Origin: an uncultured Alistipes sp.
GTDB lineage: Bacteria; Bacteroidota; Bacteroidia; Bacteroidales; Rikenellaceae
NCBI GenBank assembly: GCA_900539755.1
Contig: UQDC01000003.1
Span: 201,210 to 265,209 of the forward strand
DNA length: 64,000 bases
Direction of reading: 5' to 3'
In this document: one piece after another, positions 1 through 5,832 of the stretch
How positions within the stretch are numbered: position 1 is the stretch's first letter
Layout of the letters: every line of letters begins with the position of its first letter
The notes under the pieces: generated by a model
Seen by the model: only the letters and a program-made list of their open reading frames with translations
Told to the model about the DNA's origin: nothing
Databases searched by the model: none
Position numbers and translations under genes: made by a program

Positions 1-546
1 TTATGCGAATTACGTTTGGAGATGGGTAATCGTTTGGGATTGCGGGATCACAAAAACTATGCTCCGCTGTGGGTTATCGACTTCCCGCTGTTGGAGTGGG
101 ATGACGAAACGCAACGTTTCTACGCGATGCACCATCCATTCACCTCTCCCAAGCTGGAAGATATCGATCTGTTCGATACCGACCCCGGCAAAGTACGAGC
201 TAACGCATATGACTTTGTGGTCAATGGTGTCGAAGTGGGTGGTGGTTCCCTGCGTATTTTCGACTCAAACCTGCAGCGTAAGATGTTCGAAGTCCTCGGA
301 TTTACGGATGAATCTGCCGAAAAACAATTTGGTTTCTTGATGAATGCCTTTAAATACGGTGCACCACCTCACGGAGGTATCGCTTTCGGTTTCGATCGTC
401 TTTGTGCACTATTCGGTGGAGCCGACTCAATTCGTGATTTTATCGCCTTCCCAAAGAACAATGCGGGACGCGATATGATGATCGATTCTCCATCGGAGAT
501 CTCAGACGAGCAGCTCAAAGAACTCGCAATTGCTGTGAAAAAATAA
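1..546 (+). CDS. aspS: Aspartyl-tRNA synthetase, C-terminal part (5' end outside window)
   Basis: Reading frame is open from base 1, so this is the 3' part of a longer gene. The product charges tRNA-Asp with aspartate in the cytoplasm. Visible class II synthetase signatures are the AMHHPFTSP segment, the VNGVEVGGGSLRI block that contributes to the active site, and motif 3 near the end (GIAFGFDRLCALFGG) with its conserved arginine. It ends with FPKNNAGRDMMIDSPS, typical of bacterial AspRS. About 181 residues are present of the usual 580-600. A tRNA-Val gene follows after 100 bases under its own promoter. Identification is firm. Confidence 0.97.
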   Translation, partial: LCELRLEMGNRLGLRDHKNYAPLWVIDFPLLEWDDETQRFYAMHHPFTSPKLEDIDLFDTDPGKVRANAYDFVVNGVEVGGGSLRIFDSNLQRKMFEVLGFTDESAEKQFGFLMNAFKYGAPPHGGIAFGFDRLCALFGGADSIRDFIAFPKNNAGRDMMIDSPSEISDEQLKELAIAVKK

Positions 547-580
547 TTTTTCAAAAAAAGACACTTTTTGCGTCCGAAAA

Positions 581-611
581 TTTGGAGGTAAAAATATTTT
601 ACCTATCTTTG
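581..611 (+). promoter_or_regulatory. Bacteroidales-type promoter of tRNA-Val
   Basis: TTTG at 581-584, 19 bases, then TATCTTTG at 604-611. This matches the Bacteroidota sigma consensus (TTTG and TAnnTTTG) exactly and lies 36 bases upstream of the tRNA. Confidence 0.85.
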
Positions 612-646
612 CACTCGCAATCGGGACAATGATTGCGACCAAAGAA

Positions 647-721
647 GGGAGCTTAGCTCAGTTGGTTCAGAGCATCTGCCTTACAAGCAGAGGGTCGGGG
701 GTTCGAATCCCTCAGCTCCCA
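647..721 (+). tRNA. tRNA-Val (anticodon TAC)
   Basis: A full cloverleaf can be folded. The acceptor stem GGGAGCT pairs with AGCTCCC and is followed by discriminator A. The D arm is GCTCAGTTGGTTCAGAGC, the anticodon stem TCTGC/GCAGA holds the loop CTTACAA, and the T arm holds TTCGAAT. The anticodon is TAC, which reads valine GUA codons. The 3' CCA is not encoded. The 3' half, from the anticodon stem on, is the attachment site of the integrated element: 675-721 recurs at 11758-11804. Integration therefore left this gene intact but replaced its downstream terminator. Confidence 0.96.
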
Positions 722-730
722 CAAAGAAAA
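675..730 (+). repeat. attL: 56-bp direct repeat inside tRNA-Val
   Basis: Runs from the first base of the anticodon stem through the tRNA 3' end plus 9 bases (acaaagaaaa). It is identical to 11758-11813; flanking bases differ on both sides. This defines the left attachment site. Confidence 0.95.
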
Positions 731-732
731 TC

Positions 733-770
733 AAGAGGTTACGACAAAAAATCGTAACCTCTTATTTTTT
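733..770 (+). terminator. Element-encoded terminator serving the tRNA
   Basis: Perfect 12-bp stem (733-744 with 752-763), 7-base loop, followed by ATTTTTT. It lies just inside the element, 12 bases after tRNA-Val, where the chromosomal terminator (now at 11812-11849) would have been. Confidence 0.85.
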
Positions 771-772
771 GC

Positions 773-796
773 GGATACACAATTTCAACACAAAAA
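773..796 (+). repeat. Left-end arm-type repeat, matching the right end
   Basis: GGATACACAATTTCAACACA here matches the sequence beside attR at 11592-11611 with one C/T difference. It contains one full 11-bp unit ACACAAYTTCA plus part of a second. Being near both ends and next to the integrase gene, it is a candidate integrase arm-binding site. Confidence 0.6.
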
Positions 797-864
797 CCCC
801 GAAACTCAATTAATCGGTACACTTTTTACTGCCTTGTTTCATTGTCTGTAATATGCGGCGTATG

Positions 865-921
865 GAAAATTAAAAATGTTTTTTTACCTACATTATGTAC
901 ATTCCGTACATTTCCGATATT
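865..921. repeat. Iteron block A: 39-bp repeat with 9-bp-spaced TACATT units
   Basis: Bases 865-903 are identical to 7010-7048. Within and after this segment TACATT occurs at 889, 898 and 907, exactly 9 bases apart, with a degenerate GATATT at 916. The same arrangement occurs in the probable origin at 7031-7066. A second remote iteron block suggests a cis replication region like P4 crr. Confidence 0.75.
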
Positions 922-955
922 ACCGTTATAGCTTGTTTCGGGGTGGCGCTGATGG

Positions 956-1150
956 TTATTTGCCTTCGGTTGGTTGTGCCGGGTCCTGTATGATCTTTGC
1001 GACACCCTTCTTTTCGAGTTTTCCAGCCAGATAGCGATGCACGGTTGATCTTTCACCCGCTTTGTGATATGCCGCCTTGTCGGTGTATTCGATTATTACC
1101 GCATCTTCTGGGGCAACTTTAAATTCCTTAGTTTGCTTTGTTTTTGCCAA
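956..1150 (-). CDS. Small unknown protein (64 aa)
   Basis: Not recognised. A 64-residue, lysine- and glutamate-rich soluble protein without signal peptide or membrane segment. The only available start is TTG at 1148-1150; no ATG or GTG occurs in frame upstream before a stop, so start and reality are uncertain. It is the last gene of a leftward series of small genes at the left end of the element. Iteron block A lies immediately beyond its stop codon. Confidence 0.45.
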   Translation of the reverse strand: MAKTKQTKEFKVAPEDAVIIEYTDKAAYHKAGERSTVHRYLAGKLEKKGVAKIIQDPAQPTEGK

Positions 1151-1214
1151 GTTGTAATGGGATTTATTGTCTACTCTTTTTTTTAGTTGAAAATAGGCCG
1201 AAAAAGCAGGTTTA

Positions 1215-1463
1215 TTAGTTCAGGTATTGCAGTAATCGTGTAGGGTCGAAAAATACCGGCTCTGCACATTCTGTGATCTGCCATTTGTCGATCTTGAATT
1301 TGTCGGCCTTGATAATCCAGAACCGGCGGCCACCGGTGTATCTTACCGTCAAATTTAATTTGAAAGTGTCAAAATCTAAATTAGCATTGAAGATAAATCG
1401 CCTATGCTTCAGGCATTGAAATACGATCCGGGCCGCAACTACTCTATATTGTGTTTCTGTCAT
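1215..1463 (-). CDS. Small unknown protein (82 aa)
   Basis: Not recognised. Starts with ATG at 1463. The 82-residue product is basic and aromatic-rich, with alternating short hydrophobic stretches that suggest a small beta-rich fold (for example FKLNLTVRYTGGRRFWIIKADK in two halves around the GG). No membrane segment or signal peptide. It lies in the leftward small-gene series, 46 bases after the next gene upstream. Such short genes are usual at the edge of integrated elements, and their function cannot be read from sequence. Confidence 0.5.
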   Translation of the reverse strand: MTETQYRVVAARIVFQCLKHRRFIFNANLDFDTFKLNLTVRYTGGRRFWIIKADKFKIDKWQITECAEPVFFDPTRLLQYLN

Positions 1464-1509
1464 AACCTTATCCGTTTTGTGGTTGTTTCCAAAATGGAAA
1501 ATACGCTAC

Positions 1510-1755
1510 TTAGATTTTTTCATAAAAACGGATACGGAACTTTTTCAGGCGTTCAAGTAACCAGGTATCCCGGTCTTTGATTGCTGGGTATGTCGTTTTA
1601 TCCACATAATCCCTACAAATACGCATCAATGCGATAAAGGCTACTTCGTCCCCGGGCTTATAGAACGCTCTTTTTTGGATGTTGTCGGCGATGTCGAGGA
1701 GCTGAAATTTTTGTTTTGTGGTTAGTCCTTTCATAACTCTATGTTTTTTTAGCAT
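1510..1755 (-). CDS. Small unknown helical protein (81 aa)
   Basis: Not recognised. A short, charged, mostly helical protein. Two in-frame ATGs exist: 1755, and 1734 beginning MKGLTTKQKF; the second is an equally plausible start (74 aa). Immediately upstream on the same strand is the candidate structured RNA or leader at 1764-1852, whose terminator-like 3' end stops 9 bases before the first ATG. Expression of this gene may therefore depend on read-through of that structure. Confidence 0.5.
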   Translation of the reverse strand: MLKKHRVMKGLTTKQKFQLLDIADNIQKRAFYKPGDEVAFIALMRICRDYVDKTTYPAIKDRDTWLLERLKKFRIRFYEKI

Positions 1756-1763
1756 TCAGGCAC

Positions 1764-1852
1764 AAAAAAAGCGGTGCGCCTTTCCCGCTGCTAAAGTCTC
1801 ATAGATAGGCTCGCAAATGCCATTACAGCAAATGCACGGGGGTACGCACCGC
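1764..1852 (-). ncRNA. Candidate small structured RNA or leader attenuator
   Basis: On the minus strand the segment opens with GCGGTGCG (1852-1845) and closes with CGCACCGC (1778-1771), a perfect 8-bp terminal stem followed directly by seven T residues (1770-1764). The interior has two GCATTTGC copies and CAGCGGG, able to pair with an upstream CCC/GCTG segment. A near-consensus box TATATTTT abuts the 5' side (1860-1853). That puts the expected start inside the stem, so it may instead be a leader attenuator for the gene at 1510-1755. No known RNA family was recognised. Confidence 0.4.
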
Positions 1853-1884
1853 AAAATATAAACGGATGGTGTATGTAACGGAAA

Positions 1885-1916
1885 TAAAAAACGCCGGACC
1901 CGAACCGGGCGGCGGT
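1885..1916 (-). terminator. Rho-independent terminator downstream of the 2001-2315 gene
   Basis: GC-rich hairpin at 1892-1914 (minus strand CGCCG...CGGCG around a CCCG/CGGG inner stem) followed by TTTTTTATTT on the minus strand. Confidence 0.75.
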
Positions 1917-2000
1917 CTCTTATTCCGCCTATCTATTTGAGAAACTTTAGCAATACAAATATACGGATTTTTTCTATACCTGAATGCCTGGTTATTGTTT

Positions 2001-2315
2001 TTAGTAAACAGTTATAAGGTTTTCAATTCGGAAAGAGCGGAACCCGCCCGCCTCAACATCAAAATAACGAAATGTTTTAGGCGAATCCTGGCCCGATCCC
2101 TTGATCAGTGGTGCAATCCCTTGCAATGTCCCTTTTGCCTTTCGTGTGTCTCCGTTTGCCTTCTCGTAACAAAAGGAAACAACCCCCTTTCGCATCCGCT
2201 TTGTCAATCGGTAAAACTCCCAGGCTTTCACCAGGCAAACCGAAAAGGTTTTGCCCGTTGTCCGGAATAGTTCCCACGCCCGGCGCATAATGTTTGAAAG
2301 ATCGTACTTTTTCAT
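2001..2315 (-). CDS. SH3-like beta-barrel protein (DUF2693-like)
   Basis: A 104-residue basic protein. The C-terminal half (KANGDTRKAKGTLQGI, then KTFRYFDVEAGGFRSFRIENL) follows the pattern of the Bacteroidota small proteins annotated as SH3 beta-barrel fold or DUF2693. These are common in mobile elements and phages of this phylum and have no established biochemical role. The N-terminal half is helical and arginine-rich, which would suit nucleic-acid binding; that is inference. ATG at 2315; a terminator follows at 1885-1916. Confidence 0.7.
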   Translation of the reverse strand: MKKYDLSNIMRRAWELFRTTGKTFSVCLVKAWEFYRLTKRMRKGVVSFCYEKANGDTRKAKGTLQGIAPLIKGSGQDSPKTFRYFDVEAGGFRSFRIENLITVY

Positions 2316-2364
2316 AGTGTTTTTATATGTGGGGGCGGTTGTTGAGGCCGCCCCTTGTTATTTG

Positions 2365-2643
2365 TTAGTTCAAAAGTTTTTGCAGATACTCGGTGTATTC
2401 TTTATTGTTCTCCCAGTCCTCATCATAAACACCCTCAACCGTTACCATTTCATTCTCGGTTACTGATCCCAGAGCCGTCCAGTAGTCACCCTCGTAGTAC
2501 TTTGTTTCTGCGTTGTATCTGATCACAGCCGAAAGGGTTTCACCGTCAACCTGGAAAGTTTCACTATCAGAACAAAGGCCGTTTAAGTAATTCGCAGCCT
2601 TGATTGCAATCTGTGTAAGCTCGTTAAATATCGTTGTTGTCAT
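2365..2643 (-). CDS. Unknown acidic protein (92 aa)
   Basis: Not recognised. A soluble, strongly acidic 92-residue protein: a short N-terminal helix (about residues 1-22), then a segment of alternating polar and hydrophobic residues resembling a small beta sheet (about 30-65), ending in an acidic helix with EDWENNKEYTEYLQKLL. It is the first gene of the leftward small-gene series and is divergent from the HTH regulator at 2809 across the dyad at 2746-2790, so that regulator may control it. Confidence 0.55.
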   Translation of the reverse strand: MTTTIFNELTQIAIKAANYLNGLCSDSETFQVDGETLSAVIRYNAETKYYEGDYWTALGSVTENEMVTVEGVYDEDWENNKEYTEYLQKLLN

Positions 2644-2745
2644 AATATTTATATCGTTTTGTGTTATGATTTCAATACAAATATATCATATTAAAATATA
2701 ATTACCAAATATTTTATATCATTTTTAAGAATATTTTTACGCTTT

Positions 2746-2790
2746 TTATATCGATATTGTAAATAATCACTATATTTACATACGATATAA
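2746..2790. promoter_or_regulatory. Nested dyad operator between divergent genes
   Basis: Outer arms TTATATCG (2746-2753) and CGATATAA (2783-2790) and inner arms TGTAAATA (2758-2765) and TATTTACA (2773-2780) are both perfect inverted repeats, centred within one base of each other. It lies 19 bases upstream of the HTH gene start and is the likely operator of that repressor. Confidence 0.65.
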
Positions 2791-2808
2791 ATCAAATCAC
2801 ACACACTT

Positions 2809-3057
2809 ATGCAACTGAGAATCAAAGAGGTAAGTAAATCACAAGGGGTTTCAATTACCAAACTTGCGGAATTAGTCGGAATCACCCAGCCCAATATGTC
2901 GAATATTGCCAACGGTAAAACATCTCCGTCTTTGGATTTGCTGGAACGCATTGCCGCCGCTCTAAATGTTTCTGTATCGGAATTATTCGAGGCCCCCAAA
3001 GAGGGCGAAATAACGTGCCCCAAGTGTGGGAACCGGATAACTATAAAAGCGGAATAA
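2809..3057 (+). CDS. XRE-family HTH regulator with C-terminal zinc-knuckle-like CPKCG
   Basis: An 82-residue Cro/CI-type DNA-binding protein. The helix-turn-helix spans about residues 11-60 (ITKLAELVGITQPNMSNIAN as recognition region, then LERIAAALNVSVSELF). The last twelve residues contain CPKCG (C70, C73), half of a zinc-ribbon knuckle, so a dimer could share metal; that is inference. It begins 19 bases after a dyad that is its probable operator. The Fic gene starts 10 bases downstream, so the pair is probably co-transcribed, with this protein as autoregulator rather than direct toxin inhibitor. Confidence 0.85.
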   Translation: MQLRIKEVSKSQGVSITKLAELVGITQPNMSNIANGKTSPSLDLLERIAAALNVSVSELFEAPKEGEITCPKCGNRITIKAE

Positions 3058-3067
3058 TATCGTTTAT

Positions 3068-3619
3068 ATGGGAAAGACGGATAATATAGACGCCCAAAGC
3101 CTCAACAAAGCACATTCCCTTTTTGAATCGGGCGCAATTGACCGTATAGAGGTCGGAACGGTCAAGGGGCTTTGCGACATACACCGGTATTTATTCGGCG
3201 GGTTGTATGATTTCGCCGGAAAGATACGGACGCTTAATATATCAAAGGGCGGGTTTCGCTTTGCCAATGCTCTATACCTTGACGCTATTTTGCCAGTTAT
3301 CGAGCGAATGCCGGAAAGTACGTTTGAAGAGATAATAGCGAAATACGTTGAAATGAATATCGCACATCCATTTATGGAGGGGAATGGACGGGCCTCCCGG
3401 ATATGGCTTGATATGATGCTTAAAAAGAATCTCGGCCGTGTGGTGGACTGGCAAAGGGTGGATAAGGTGCAATACCTGCAAGCAATGGAGCGTAGCCCAA
3501 TAAACGACCTTGAATTAAGAACCCTATTACAACAGGCATTAACGGACCGGGTGAACGACCGGGAAATTATTTTTAAGGGTATCACACAGTCGTACTACTA
3601 CGAGGGCTACGAGGCATAG
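3068..3619 (+). CDS. Fic-domain AMP-transferase, probable class III with C-terminal inhibitory motif
   Basis: A 183-residue single-domain Fic protein. Such enzymes transfer AMP from ATP to target hydroxyls; bacterial homologues modify gyrase or topoisomerase IV. The catalytic motif HPFMEGNGRASR is complete at residues 100-111, with catalytic H100 and the anion-hole GNGR. A flap region GGFRFA is at 61-66. The C terminus contains S175-Y-Y-Y-E179-G180, which fits the (S/T)xxxE(G/N) self-inhibition motif that class III Fic proteins carry in a terminal helix, as in Neisseria NmFic. The tyrosine after the serine parallels the auto-AMPylated tyrosine of NmFic. It is co-directional with the upstream HTH gene. 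Target unknown. Confidence 0.88.
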   Translation: MGKTDNIDAQSLNKAHSLFESGAIDRIEVGTVKGLCDIHRYLFGGLYDFAGKIRTLNISKGGFRFANALYLDAILPVIERMPESTFEEIIAKYVEMNIAHPFMEGNGRASRIWLDMMLKKNLGRVVDWQRVDKVQYLQAMERSPINDLELRTLLQQALTDRVNDREIIFKGITQSYYYEGYEA

Positions 3620-3661
3620 AATAGAGGCTATTTGGCTGGGTTTGAATGTACCGGGAAAAGC

Positions 3662-3693
3662 GAAAAGGGGCGCAAATAGCGTCCCTTTTTTGC
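3662..3693 (+). terminator. Terminator after the Fic gene
   Basis: AAAAGGGGCGC / GCGTCCCTTTTTT hairpin, one G-T pair, with a 5-6 base loop and a T run. Separates the Fic unit from HigBA. Confidence 0.65.
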
Positions 3694-3744
3694 CTGGGTG
3701 CTGTTCGTTGAGTCTGTTTGTTTTCTTGCAAAATATTCACTTTT

Positions 3745-3780
3745 TTTGTGGATATTCCCAGGCAAAGCATTATATTTGCC
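3745..3780 (+). promoter_or_regulatory. higBA promoter with overlapping operator dyad
   Basis: TTTG (3745-3748) and TATATTTG (3771-3778), spaced 22 bases. The inverted repeat GGCAAA (3761-3766) and TTTGCC (3775-3780) covers the downstream box, as expected for autoregulation by an antitoxin. Confidence 0.65.
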
Positions 3781-3800
3781 ATTGAAAACGATACGGCACG

Positions 3801-4118
3801 ATGTTTATAGAGTTCGACAAAGAGTATTTGCGGGAACTGTTCGAGCAGGGGCGCACGGGCGATAAAAAGCACCGCTACCAACCCGAAGTAATACGGGGAT
3901 ACCAAAAGGCGGTGTTTGCACTCATATCGGCAAACTGCGTCGCTGACCTGTTCCGAAATAACGCCCTGAATTACGAGGCCCTGCAAGGTGATAAGGCCGG
4001 CACATCATCCGTGCGGATCAATCGAAAATATAGGCTTGAATTTACCGTAAGGGAGGTAATGAACGAACAAATAATAACCGTGTGCCGGTTGTTGGATATT
4101 AGCAACCATTACAAGTAA
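3801..4118 (+). CDS. higB: HigB-type RelE-superfamily toxin
   Basis: A 105-residue protein of the RelE/ParE superfamily, HigB branch. HigB toxins are ribosome-dependent mRNA endonucleases. Supporting features are the length, the pattern YQKAVFALISANCVADLFRN and ALNYEALQGDKAG, and the C-terminal strands with VRINRKYRLEFTV (R/K residues typical of the active face) and ICRLLDISNHY-like ending (VCRLLDISNHYK). The toxin gene comes first and the antitoxin gene second, the reversed order characteristic of hig loci. Seven bases separate the two. The promoter carries an operator dyad. Confidence 0.88.
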   Translation: MFIEFDKEYLRELFEQGRTGDKKHRYQPEVIRGYQKAVFALISANCVADLFRNNALNYEALQGDKAGTSSVRINRKYRLEFTVREVMNEQIITVCRLLDISNHYK

Positions 4119-4125
4119 CAACGAT

Positions 4126-4461
4126 ATGGAAAAGACGAAACGAATTTACGCCCCGCACGAGTTGATTCCCGCGACCCCTATTCATCCGGGCGAAATGCTC
4201 AAAGACGAATTACAGGCACGGGGCATATCGCAACGGAAATTCGCCCGTATTATCGGAATGCCTTACACGGCGTTCAACGAAATAATAAACGGCAAACGAC
4301 CGATAACTACTGACACGGCATTGAAAATCGAGGCGGCAACGGGTATTCCGGCTTATATTTGGGTTAATATGCAATCGGCCTACAATATGCAGACCGCCCG
4401 CCGGGATACCAGGCTTTCGGCGGTTCTTGATCAGATACGCAAGGCGGTAGCGGTATTGTAA
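4126..4461 (+). CDS. higA: HigA-family antitoxin
   Basis: A 111-residue HTH antitoxin. The N terminus has the HigA hallmark TPIHPGEMLKDELQARGISQ (about residues 17-36), followed by the XRE helix-turn-helix (KFARIIGMPYTAFNEIINGKRPI) and TALKIEAATGIPAYIWVNMQSAYN, the conserved YIWxNxQxxYD-like tail. It binds and neutralises HigB and represses the locus. The C-terminal 18 residues are variable. Seven bases separate it from higB and a strong terminator follows. The module probably stabilises the element. Confidence 0.92.
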   Translation: MEKTKRIYAPHELIPATPIHPGEMLKDELQARGISQRKFARIIGMPYTAFNEIINGKRPITTDTALKIEAATGIPAYIWVNMQSAYNMQTARRDTRLSAVLDQIRKAVAVL

Positions 4462-4481
4462 CTGAATGGCAGAAAAAATAC

Positions 4482-4508
4482 AAGGGGGCATTTGCCCCCT
4501 TATTTGTT
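4482..4508 (+). terminator. Terminator after higBA
   Basis: Perfect stem AAGGGGGC (4482-4489) / GCCCCCTT (4494-4501), 4-base loop, then ATTTG. It lies between convergent units. Confidence 0.8.
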
Positions 4509-4538
4509 CGTGTGTGGGTTGGTTTGCCCCACCCCGTT

Positions 4539-4718
4539 TTATCTATTTTCTTCTATTTTTGAAGCCAGCGTATCGTCTCTGTAATTTTCGAAAATTACCC
4601 GGCTTTCGATAACTTCTTTTTGTATTTCAAGTTTACGGATCAGTTCTTTTTCGTCAAATTCTCCGGCTTGTAATGCTTTAAGGAGGTAGCGTTTTTGTTC
4701 TTGTGTTAGAGGCTTCAT
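4539..4718 (-). CDS. Small charged helical protein (59 aa), translationally coupled
   Basis: A 59-residue frame starting MKPLTQEQKRYLLKAL and ending SKIEENR. It overlaps the upstream gene's stop by ATGA (4718-4715), the usual sign of translational coupling. The protein is highly charged and almost wholly helical (EFDEKELIRKLEIQKEVIES as a likely amphipathic or coiled-coil stretch). No family recognised. As it follows the DUF5681 gene it may be a partner of that protein; that is inference. Confidence 0.65.
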   Translation of the reverse strand: MKPLTQEQKRYLLKALQAGEFDEKELIRKLEIQKEVIESRVIFENYRDDTLASKIEENR

Positions 4719-5005
4719 AGTTTTTCTGATAACTCGTTAATAACTTGGTCTATCTGGGAGTCAGAAAGCCGGTCAATGTCTACACGGGCCTCGACACTCT
4801 GCATCTTGGGGACCGTGTACTGCATGAACTTTTCAAGGACTTGCAATCGCTCTTTGGGTTCAAGCGCTGCTAAATCTTTTCTGATCTGTTCTCTATTGTC
4901 GTCGATCAACCTCGTAAGCCATTCCCGAACGCTCTGAGTAGTTTTGTTAGGGCTTCCCTTGGGTCGACCGTTGGGGTTTCCTGTCTTTCCTTTTGGTTGA
5001 GGCAT
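4715..5005 (-). CDS. DUF5681-like protein, possible small-terminase-like DNA-binding protein
   Basis: A 96-residue protein. It opens with a basic glycine/proline segment, GNPNGRPKGSPNKTT at about 9-23, the signature of DUF5681 and of several phage-encoded DNA-binding proteins. A helical region follows (VREWLTRLIDDNREQIRKDL; PKERLQVLEKFMQYTVPK) and then a short acidic tail. Comparable N-terminal motifs occur in some phage small-terminase annotations, but I cannot confirm a terminase fold. It lies downstream of rusA and two short genes in the leftward replication operon. A small-terminase gene without a large one would be typical of phage satellites. Confidence 0.6.
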   Translation of the reverse strand: MPQPKGKTGNPNGRPKGSPNKTTQSVREWLTRLIDDNREQIRKDLAALEPKERLQVLEKFMQYTVPKMQSVEARVDIDRLSDSQIDQVINELSEKL

Positions 5006-5017
5006 AATTCAAAGTAT

Positions 5018-5261
5018 TTAATTGTTATTTTCAATCTCCAGTTGGGCGGCGTAAGAGTGCAGCGCCCCGGCCAATTTGTGAGCCTGCTCCGAACTGAGCG
5101 TTATCACTGTGTCTCCGATCAACTCGTTTTCGATCAGTAGGTACACTTCACGGTGTGTGCTCGTGCCTTTGTGGTTGGTTATCGTCACATCCGAAAGGGC
5201 CTACCGTTACAGGGGTTTCGTGTACTTGAATCGTCTTAAATTGCTCTTTGCTTGTTTTCAT
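5018..5261 (-). pseudogene. Frameshifted small gene (about 80 aa if restored)
   Basis: The frame from ATG 5261 (MKTSKEQFKTIQVHETPVTV...) stops after 37 codons at 5148-5150. A second frame, ending at 5018-5020, continues with DVTITNHKGTSTHREVYLLI and a well-formed C terminus (ITLSSEQAHKLAGALHSYAA). The interval of 244 bases is one more than a multiple of three, so removing a single base near 5190-5200 (GGCCCTTTCGGATG) gives one 80-residue protein. It could be a genuine mutation, an assembly error or a +1 programmed shift. Neighbours on both sides are intact. Family not recognised. Confidence 0.6.
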
Positions 5262-5418
5262 AGTTTTGTAGATGTAATGTCTGTTTTGGGGGCTGTTTTT
5301 GGGCGAAATAGTTATCCAATTCCCGAAATATCTCTTCCAGTTGCTCGGCTGATAGGTCGGCCGCTATGGCTTTTCGATCGTATCTAATAGCTATATCGCT
5401 CGGTCCTTTATTTGGCAT
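5236..5418 (-). CDS. Small unknown protein (60 aa) after rusA
   Basis: Starts at ATG 5418 (MPNKGPSDIAIRYDRKAIAA), 4 bases after the rusA-like stop. A longer frame reaching 5469 would overlap rusA and is not preferred. The product is helical, with LSAEQLEEIFRELDNYFAQKQ as an amphipathic stretch. It overlaps the start of the next, frameshifted gene by 26 bases. Not recognised. Confidence 0.55.
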   Translation of the reverse strand: MPNKGPSDIAIRYDRKAIAADLSAEQLEEIFRELDNYFAQKQPPKQTLHLQNYENKQRAI

Positions 5419-5422
5419 TTCC

Positions 5423-5779
5423 TTAGGCTTTTTTGATTGCAAATTCAATGCGTGGGCGTTCTTTGTCAAGAAACTTGTCGGCTACGATCTTTACGCACTT
5501 GTTATCGTTTCCTATGGCTTTGACACGCTGCAGGCAATCTAGTACAACCTTTAGCGAGTTGTCAAGGTCTGAGCGTTGCGACGGATAATATACCCGCAAA
5601 TAGAGTTCAAAACACCCTGAGATATTGGCGTTGCGGTACTTGTCGCACTGAATAAAAAACGTTTCTTCGTAGGCTTTCAGGGCCTTTGTTTTCGATAGTG
5701 AGGAGTGCCCGTTGATCGTAACCACTTTGTAACAATTCGATTTGCTTGGGCAATTCCCGTATATTATCTGAGTATCCAT
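5423..5779 (-). CDS. RusA-family Holliday-junction resolvase
   Basis: A 118-residue protein. RusA enzymes are dimeric endonucleases that cut four-way junctions and are common in phages and their satellites. The family core is visible at about residues 69-90: RSDLDNSLKVVLDCLQ with the paired acidic residues (D71, D73) and asparagine of the DxDN motif. Then come AIGNDNKCV, where a further acidic residue binds Mg2+, and K106-type basic residues (KIVADKF). Length matches the family (about 120). It lies between the DUF6371 gene upstream and the short gene at 5236-5418, and probably processes replication or recombination intermediates of the element. Confidence 0.85.
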   Translation of the reverse strand: MDTQIIYGNCPSKSNCYKVVTINGHSSLSKTKALKAYEETFFIQCDKYRNANISGCFELYLRVYYPSQRSDLDNSLKVVLDCLQRVKAIGNDNKCVKIVADKFLDKERPRIEFAIKKA

Positions 5780-5832
5780 ATGTCGGTTTTCTCTACTTTT
5801 GTCTATTTTATTAAAAAATCAGTTGTCAAATA

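Noticed and set aside
826..1056. 76-codon minus-strand frame with a repeating NIGNVRNVHNVG pattern
   Set aside because: The repeat is the translation of the 9-bp iterons at 886-921, and it overlaps the 956-1150 gene; not a protein.
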